The notes below the pieces were generated by a model. The model did no database searches, was not told the origin of the DNA, and was given only the letters and a program-made list of their open reading frames with translations. Both the position numbers and the translations under genes were made by a program. Shown here piece after piece: positions 58,939 to 64,000 of a stretch of 64,000 nucleotides of DNA (the stretch's first letter is position 1; each line of letters starts with the position of its first letter). Source of the stretch: RYN-230 sp963717125 (GTDB lineage Bacteria > Actinomycetota > Actinomycetes > Streptosporangiales > Streptosporangiaceae); assembly GCA_963717125.1 (NCBI GenBank), contig CAVQVG010000001.1, positions 62,001-126,000 of the forward strand. The letters run 5' to 3'.

Positions 58939-60187
58939 TGAACGGCACTGGTGACCTGTCCGGGCTGGCCGTCGGCTACCTGGTGGGCAGCACGGCCGGT
59001 GGCACCGGCCGGCACGTGGCCATGCTGGCCAGCGGCTGCGCCGCCCGCGGTGCGACGGTCACCCTCTACGGTCCTGTTAGCCCGGGGGGGCGACCCCCGG
59101 ACCCCCCGATCGCCGCTCCGCGCCGAGCGGCGGCGAGCCGCCGCGGCAAGGGGGGCGACCCCCGGGTCCCCCGATCGGCGCTCTGCGGCGGGCGGCGGCG
59201 AGCCGCCGCGGGCGGGGGAGCCGGGAAGCCTGTACTTCCGGGAGCTGGACATCGGGGACCGGCCGCGGCCGGTCCGCGACGCGCGGGCGGTGACCCGGCT
59301 GCGCCGCTGGCTGGGCCAGGACGCCCCGGACGTGCTGCACGCGCACGGGCTGCGGGCGGGCGCGCTGGCCACGCTGGCCCTGGCCGGGCGGCCGTCCCGG
59401 CTCACCGCGCTGGTCGTCACGGTGCACAACGCGCCGCCGCCCAGCCAGCCCGCCGCCGCGGTGTACGCGGCGCTGGAACTGATCGTGGCCCGCCGGGCGG
59501 CCGCGGTGCTCCCGGTGTCCGCGGACCTGGCCGGCCGGCTGCGCCGCCGGGGCGCCCGGATCGCCGGGCGGGCGGTGGTCGCCGCCCCGGACACCCCGCC
59601 GCCCGGTCCGGCGCAGGTCGCGGCGGTGCGCCGGGAACTCGGCGGGGAGGGCCGCCCGGTGGTGCTCGCGGCCGCGGCTGGCCGCGCAGAAAGGCTTCGG
59701 CACGCTGCTCGACGCGGCCGCCCGCTGGCAGCGCCGCGACCCGGTGCCGCTGCTGGTCATCGCCGGAGACGGGCCGCTCGGCCCGGCGCTGCGCAGCCAG
59801 GCCGCCGCGGCCGGCACCGACGTGCGGTTCCTCGGCGCACGGTCCGATGTGCCGGTGCTGCTGGCCGCGGCGGACGTGGTGGTGGTGCCCAGCTCCTGGG
59901 AGGGCCAGCCGCTCATCGTCCAGGAGGCGCTGCGCGCGGGCCGCCCGCTGGTCGCCTCCCGGGCCGGCGGCATCGCCGATCTGACCGGCGCGGACGGCGC
60001 GATCCTCGTCCCGCCCGGCGACCCACGGGTGCTGGCCGCCGCGGTGACCCGGCTGCTGGATGACCCGCGGGAGGCCGCCGCGCTGGCCGCGGCGGCCCGG
60101 CGGCGGGCGGCCACGCTGCCCGGCGCGGATGCGGCGGTGGACCAGGCCGCGGCCGTGTATCTGCGGGTGCGCCCGGCGCGGGCTTGA
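58938..60187 (+). pseudogene. GT4-type glycosyltransferase, disrupted by a 130-bp insertion and a second frameshift
   Basis: Glycogen-synthase-type (GT4) sequence in three frames. The first is residues 1 to about 49 (GYLVGSTAGGTGRHVAMLAS). A second frame from about 59,216 has SLYFRELDIGDRPRPVRD, DVLHAHGLRAGALATLALAG and AVLPVSADLAGRL. A third frame from about 59,680 has LLVIAGDGPLGPALRSQAAA, FLGARSDVPVLLAAADVVVV and PSSWEGQPLIVQEALRAGRP. Deleting 59086-59215 (two copies of a 65-bp unit) joins the first two frames. Joining the third needs one base removed or two added near 59,677. Whether all lesions are real is undecided. TGATG coupling to murJ. Confidence 0.78.
59086..59215. repeat. two tandem copies of a 65-bp palindromic element inside the GT4 gene
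   Basis: Copies 59086-59150 and 59151-59215, about 85% identical. Each begins GGGGGCGACCCCCGG and contains the hairpin GCGGCGGCGAGCCGCCGC. Exact removal of both restores the reading frame (VSPGEPGSLYFRELD), so the pair is most simply an insertion into the coding sequence. Confidence 0.78.
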
Positions 60188-60237
60188 CACCGGGCCAGCC
60201 GGCCCGACGGCGACCGGCCAGGGGCCGACTTACCGGA

Positions 60238-60282
60238 CAGTACGTATTTCCTTAGTAACATCGTGCTATTCCGCTTGAAATG
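60238..60282 (+). promoter_or_regulatory. upstream element shared with the paralogue at 63.4 kb
   Basis: CAGTACGTA, then ACATCGTGCTATTCCGCTTG and AAAT (60258-60281). The same elements recur at 63373-63415 with only a few changes. Both stand upstream of a paralogous membrane protein gene. A promoter or operator duplicated with the gene is likely; no sigma consensus was assigned. Confidence 0.6.
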
Positions 60283-60334
60283 TTTGCTCAACGTATGCTC
60301 GGCTGTCCCTTTGGGTGCATAGGTCCCTGGTTTC

Positions 60335-61729
60335 ATGGATCGCGCCCGATGGGGGAAACGCGTGCGATCACCAAGCCGACCGCCGAAACAGCCTGGGCCA
60401 CGGCCCGGGCAGGCCGGCATGGGCGCCGGGCCCGCGGCTGAGCCGGGCCGCCGGACCGCGCCGCGCGGTTTCGCCGACGACGCCGCTCAGGACGCGGTGA
60501 TCCTGTCGGTACAGGACATCAGGGCGGCCCAGGAAACGATCGCGCTGGCCCGCGCCGACCGCGAGGGTGGCCGCGACCCGGCTGGCCCGGACCAGCCGCT
60601 CGGGCCGCCCGACGCGCCGCTCGACCCGCCGGACCAGCCCGCCGGCGCCGCCAGCCCCGGCCCGGAGCGGCCGCCGGGGGCGAGTGGTTCCGGCGGTAGT
60701 CCCCCGGGGGAGCAGAGCGGAGGGCCGCCGCCCCGGGCTAACATCACCCCGTCCTGGGGCACGGTGCTGGCCACCACCATCCGGCTGTGGTGGCAGCGGC
60801 ACGGGCGGCCGGCTTCGGCCAGCCCACAGTGGCGGGTGATCGCCGTGGTGCTGCTGGTCGCCGTTGTGCTGGCCTGGGCCGCCCTCAGTCTCGCGCTGAC
60901 CCGCAGCAACGGGCGGACCGGGAGCAGCGCGCCCAACCGCGGCAACGGTTCTGATGCAAGTCGCCAGGCGGGCGGCACGACCGCGCTCAAGGCGGCCGCG
61001 GCGGCCCGCACGGCGGCCGCGGCGTGGCTGGCCCAGCAGGTCGCCTCGGATGCCATCGTGGCCTGCGACCCGCAGATGTGCGCGGTGCTCCAGCAGGCTG
61101 GCCTCCCCGCTGGCCGGCTGCTGGTGCTGGGTACCGCGACGTCCGGGCCGCTGAGCAGTGACGTCCTGGTGGCCACCGCGGGCGTGCGCCAGGAATTCGG
61201 CGCCCGGCTGAGCCAGGTCTACGCGCCAGACGTGCTGGCCAGTTTCGGCACCGGCAGCGCCCAGGTGGCTATCCGGGTGGTCGCGCCGGACGGGGCGGCC
61301 GCCTACGTCAGCAGCCTGCGGGCCGACCAGGCGGCCCGGCTGTCGGCCGGCAAGCAGTTGCTGCGCAACCCGCGGATCCACGCATCGACCGGTGCGCTCC
61401 CGGCGCTGGCCGACGGCCAGGTCGATGCCCGGCTGCTGACCGTGTTCGCCGCGCTGGCCACGCTGCACTCGGTGCGCGTGCTCGGTTTCGCCCCGGGGCC
61501 GGCCGGCGCCAGCCCGGGACTGCCGCTGCGCACCGCGTACCTCGCGCCCGCCGGGCCGGGCACCCCGCAGCGGCCGAACAGCATGCGGTCGCTGGTCAGC
61601 TTCCTGCGGGACCAGCTGGCCCCGTACCGCCCGGCCAGCATCACCGAGTTCCGGCTGCCCGGCGGCAGCCTCGCCCTGCGCGTCGAGTTCGCCGCACCGA
61701 GCCCGCTCGGGCTGCTCGGGAAGAGCTGA
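60335..61729 (+). CDS. membrane-anchored protein of unknown function (paralogue pair member 1)
   Basis: 464 residues. Residues 1 to about 145 are Pro/Gly-rich and presumably cytoplasmic, with a short motif AAQDAVILSVQDIRAAQE. PSWGTVLATTIRLWWQRHG then precedes a single membrane helix at about 168-190 (VIAVVLLVAVVLAWAALSLA). About 270 extracytoplasmic residues follow with an alpha/beta look (AWLAQQVASDAIVACDP, CAVLQQAGL, SDVLVATAGVRQEFG) and a single Cys pair (CDPQMC). I do not recognise the domain. It precedes a DUF4397 gene and sortase; a partial paralogue lies at the window end. Confidence 0.8.
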   Translation: MDRARWGKRVRSPSRPPKQPGPRPGQAGMGAGPAAEPGRRTAPRGFADDAAQDAVILSVQDIRAAQETIALARADREGGRDPAGPDQPLGPPDAPLDPPDQPAGAASPGPERPPGASGSGGSPPGEQSGGPPPRANITPSWGTVLATTIRLWWQRHGRPASASPQWRVIAVVLLVAVVLAWAALSLALTRSNGRTGSSAPNRGNGSDASRQAGGTTALKAAAAARTAAAAWLAQQVASDAIVACDPQMCAVLQQAGLPAGRLLVLGTATSGPLSSDVLVATAGVRQEFGARLSQVYAPDVLASFGTGSAQVAIRVVAPDGAAAYVSSLRADQAARLSAGKQLLRNPRIHASTGALPALADGQVDARLLTVFAALATLHSVRVLGFAPGPAGASPGLPLRTAYLAPAGPGTPQRPNSMRSLVSFLRDQLAPYRPASITEFRLPGGSLALRVEFAAPSPLGLLGKS

Positions 61730-61791
61730 TCTGGTCCGCACATCTAACCGAAGATTCATCAGTCACTGGTCATCAGGACCGGGAGTGGGGA

Positions 61792-62673
61792 GTGCACGAT
61801 GACAGGAAGTTCACGGTGTTCCGGCTGACCCGGCGGGTCGCCCTGCTGGCGGGCAGCGTGCTGCTCGGCGCGGCCACCGTCGCCGGCCCGGCCACCGCGG
61901 CGGCGGCCGCGCCCGCCGGGTCCGGCTGGATCAGGCTCGCCCATCTGTCCCCGAACACGCCAGCGGTGGACGTCTACCTCTACAGCTACGGCATGCCGAA
62001 CGCCATGATCGTGCTGCATCACGTCAGCTACGGCACGGTGTCGCCGTATGAAAAGGTGGCCAGTGGCGAGTACACGGTGGCCATGCGGGCCACCGGCGCG
62101 TCCCCGTCCAGCACCCCGGTGCTGTCCAGCAACCTCATGGTGCATCCCGGGCACGCATACACGGTGGCCGGGATGGGCCCGGAGAAGGAGCTGCGGCTCC
62201 AGGTGCTCGACGACCGGCTGAGCACGCCCAAGGGCAAGTCGCTGGTCCGGGTGATCCAGGCGTCGCTCAAGGAGCACCGGGTGACCGTCCAGGCCGGGCA
62301 CCGCACGCTAGCCAGTGACCTGGCGTTCGCCAGCGTCACCGGGTACACCGCCGACGCGCCCGGCAACTGGCCGGTGCACGCCACCGGCGGCACCGAGAGC
62401 TGGTCCGGGACGGTGCCGCTGACCGCGGGCTCGATCCACACGCTGGTCGTGCTGGACACGGCCAGCGGCCTCACGGTGACCACCCTGACCGACGCGGCGG
62501 GCAGTGGCGCGATGCCGCAGGGCGGCGCGGCCACCGGCCTGGGCGGCACCGCCCCCGGGCCGGCCTCCTCGCCGCTGCCGTGGCTGGCCGGGCTGGCGGG
62601 CGGCCTGCTGGCCGCCGCGGCCGCGGCCATCCGGCTGCGCCGCCACCGGGCGGTGGCGCGGCACGCGCGCTGA
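61792..62673 (+). CDS. DUF4397 domain secreted/surface protein
   Basis: 293 residues from GTG. Signal peptide about 1-40 (VALLAGSVLLGAATVAGPAT), then a DUF4397 domain: IRLAHLSPNTPAVDVYLYSY, YGTVSPYEKVASGEYTVAMR and AYTVAGMGP. The C-terminus has a Gly/Pro-rich linker, a membrane helix (PWLAGLAGGLLAAAAAAIRL) and a basic tail, the layout of a surface protein retained in the membrane or cell wall. A clear LPxTG motif is not visible. DUF4397 genes often neighbour class F sortase genes in actinobacteria, as here (TGATG overlap). Confidence 0.87.
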   Translation: MHDDRKFTVFRLTRRVALLAGSVLLGAATVAGPATAAAAAPAGSGWIRLAHLSPNTPAVDVYLYSYGMPNAMIVLHHVSYGTVSPYEKVASGEYTVAMRATGASPSSTPVLSSNLMVHPGHAYTVAGMGPEKELRLQVLDDRLSTPKGKSLVRVIQASLKEHRVTVQAGHRTLASDLAFASVTGYTADAPGNWPVHATGGTESWSGTVPLTAGSIHTLVVLDTASGLTVTTLTDAAGSGAMPQGGAATGLGGTAPGPASSPLPWLAGLAGGLLAAAAAAIRLRRHRAVARHAR

Positions 62674-63356
62674 TGACGGACGGCGGGCCGGCCCGGCACG
62701 GCCGCGCCGGCCCGCTCTGGCGGAAGGTGGCACGGCGGCCGGTCGCGGTCGCCGTGCTGCTGGCCGGCCTGGTGGTGGTGTCGGTGGCCGGGGCTGGGCT
62801 GGCGCTGCGCACCGGCCGGCCCGGCCACCCGCCCCGCCCGCTGTCCGCCGCCGCCACCCGGCTGGTCCCGCTCGGCCAGGCCCCGCTGCCCCGGCCGGCC
62901 AGCCGCCGCCAGGTGCCGCTGCCGGTCGCGCTGCGGATCCCGGCCATCGGCGTGCGGACCAGGCTGATCCGGCTGGGCATCACCGCGCAGGGCACGCTGC
63001 AGGTGCCAGCCAGCACCTCGGTGGCCGGCTGGTACACCGGCAGCCCGCGGCCCGGCGCGCTCGGCTCGTCGGTCATCGCCGGGCACATCGACTCCTACCT
63101 GGGCCCGGGTGTCTTCTACCGGCTGCGGCTGCTCCGCCCGGGCAACAAGATCTTCGTCCGGCAGGCGGACGGCCGGCTGGCCACGTTCCGGGTAACCGCG
63201 GTGCACCAGTACCCGAAGGCGCACTTCCCCACCGCCCAGGTGTACGGGCCCACCCCCGACGCCGAGCTGCACTTGATCACCTGCGGCGGCACGTTCGACG
63301 ACGCCACCGGCTCGTACCTGAGCAACGTCGTCGTGTTCAGCACCGAGGTGCGCTGA
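62673..63356 (+). CDS. class F-like sortase
   Basis: Transpeptidase-fold membrane protein, 227 residues. One N-terminal helix at about 25-45 (VAVAVLLAGLVVVSVAGAGL), then the sortase barrel: PVALRIPAIGVRTRLIRLGI, catalytic His in VIAGHID (H138), catalytic Cys in LITCGG (C204), and GSYLSNVVVFS. The catalytic Arg usually placed a few residues after the Cys is not obvious in FDDATGSYLSNVVVF, so activity should be checked. It presumably acts on the upstream surface protein. Confidence 0.87.
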   Translation: MTDGGPARHGRAGPLWRKVARRPVAVAVLLAGLVVVSVAGAGLALRTGRPGHPPRPLSAAATRLVPLGQAPLPRPASRRQVPLPVALRIPAIGVRTRLIRLGITAQGTLQVPASTSVAGWYTGSPRPGALGSSVIAGHIDSYLGPGVFYRLRLLRPGNKIFVRQADGRLATFRVTAVHQYPKAHFPTAQVYGPTPDAELHLITCGGTFDDATGSYLSNVVVFSTEVR

Positions 63357-63372
63357 GCAGCTGATTACTCAG

Positions 63373-63415
63373 CAGTACGTAGTCGCATGGAGACATCGCG
63401 CTATTCCGGTTGAAA
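63373..63415 (+). promoter_or_regulatory. second copy of the shared upstream element
   Basis: CAGTACGTA (63373-63381) and ACATCGCGCTATTCCGGTTG followed by AAAT (63392-63415) match the block at 60238-60281, in the same order, ahead of the paralogous gene. Spacing between the two sub-blocks is nearly the same. Confidence 0.6.
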
Positions 63416-63630
63416 TTCACCCCTCAGCTGTGCTCCGCTAGGCACCCTGGGATTGGGATGTCCTTGCTGCTCATCGGCCCGCTCACCGGGGGGACGTGCG
63501 GGTCCGGCGACAGCGCTCGCCTTGGGTGCAGTCCCGGCCATAACACCGCCCCAGGACGCAGTGATCGTGTCAGGGCAGGACATGGGAGGCGAGGGCGCTG
63601 GCCGGGGAGCACAGCGAGACCGGGCACGGT

Positions 63631-64000
63631 GTGGCCGGGCTGGACCAGCAGGATCGTGCGCCGGAGCGGCCGGCCGGCCCGGCCGCGCCGGACCGCCCAC
63701 CGTCCTGGGGAACGGTCCTGGCCACCACCGTCCGGCTGTGGTGGCAGCGCCGGGTGCGGACCCGGGCAGGCCGCGCGCGCTGGCGGCTCACCGCGCTGAT
63801 CGTCGTGGTCGCCGTGCTGGCCGTCGCGGCGGTCGTCGCCGTCGCCTTGACCCAGGCAAACCGGGGCCGGGCGACCGCGTCCCCGTCGGCCAGCAGCCGG
63901 GGCAGCACCGTCCCGGCGCTCAGCCCAGCCGAGGCCCAGGCCGCCGCCGCGGCCCGGACCAGCGCCGCCGGGTGGGTGGCCCACCAGGTCACCCCGGGCG
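63631..64000 (+). CDS. partial paralogue of the 60,335 membrane protein, runs off the window
   Basis: From GTG 63631 the frame reads VAGLDQQDRAPERPAG, then PSWGTVLATTVRLWWQRR, a membrane helix (LTALIVVVAVLAVAAVVAVA) and AAAAARTSAAGWVAHQV, all matching the gene at 60,335 in the same order. The N-terminal QDAVIVSGQDM motif of the paralogue is still visible at about 63,550-63,590 but in another frame, so either the start is shifted or a frameshift lies between. C-terminus beyond the window. Function unknown. Confidence 0.65.
   Translation, partial: MAGLDQQDRAPERPAGPAAPDRPPSWGTVLATTVRLWWQRRVRTRAGRARWRLTALIVVVAVLAVAAVVAVALTQANRGRATASPSASSRGSTVPALSPAEAQAAAAARTSAAGWVAHQVTPG

Overview
This is a high-GC actinobacterial chromosome segment. 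The evidence is the pervasive G/C at third codon positions, the GTG starts and 4-bp overlaps (ATGA, GTGA), the actinobacterial insertion in the 23S rRNA, and a gene order matching the M. tuberculosis Rv1641-Rv1698 block (infC-rpmI-rplT-tsnR-like, pheST, argCJBDFRH, mpg, tyrS, HAD, tlyA, nadK, recN, steA, mctB). The 16S gene looks like a Streptosporangiales-type relative, but I cannot name the species.

Layout. 1-6.6 kb: DUF948-type gene (partial), small membrane gene, alaS, ruvX, mltG, aroE. 6.6-8.0 kb: an ECF sigma factor fused to a zinc-binding anti-sigma-like motif and a membrane segment. 8.4-12.1 kb: infC (ATC start), rpmI, rplT, a SpoU/TrmH methyltransferase and an orphan histidine kinase. 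12.2-15.9 kb: pheS-pheT. 15.9-21.1 kb: an accessory stretch with two MFS transporters, a diguanylate cyclase, a lipoprotein and, on the minus strand, four tandem eight-codon genes (MRNTVWD x3, MRNTIWD x1), each with a strong Shine-Dalgarno sequence. 21.3-28.9 kb: the arginine operon argC-J-B-D-F-R-H behind a candidate ArgR operator; argH carries a frameshift. 28.9-30.9 kb: mpg and tyrS. 30.9-37.3 kb: rrn leader with two candidate promoters, 16S, 23S and 5S rRNA, and a hairpin terminator. 37.5-49.9 kb: a repeat-rich TPR protein, metallo-beta-lactamase-fold enzyme, GT-C membrane protein, DUF1015 (frameshifted), TPR protein, HAD phosphatase, ABC exporter, Nei-type glycosylase, AbiEi-like protein and SCP2-like protein. 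50.0-60.2 kb: tlyA, nadK (frameshifted), recN, steA, steB/mctB, a MraY/WecA-like protein, murJ and a disrupted GT4 glycosyltransferase, forming a cell-envelope and division cluster. 60.3-64.0 kb: a membrane-anchored protein of unknown function, a DUF4397 protein, a class F-like sortase and a partial paralogue of the first protein.

Most of the window is housekeeping: translation, arginine synthesis, peptidoglycan assembly, DNA repair. The most promising new object is the tandem array of heptapeptide genes between a convergent MFS exporter and a divergent GGDEF protein. It is free-standing, so it is unlikely to be an attenuator leader, and it resembles in size only the very small RiPP precursor genes. 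Several genes (argH, DUF1015, nadK, the GT4 gene, an apparent ABC ATPase-permease fusion, and the last partial gene) show small indels in GC-rich runs. Draft-assembly errors should be considered before calling these pseudogenes or fusions.
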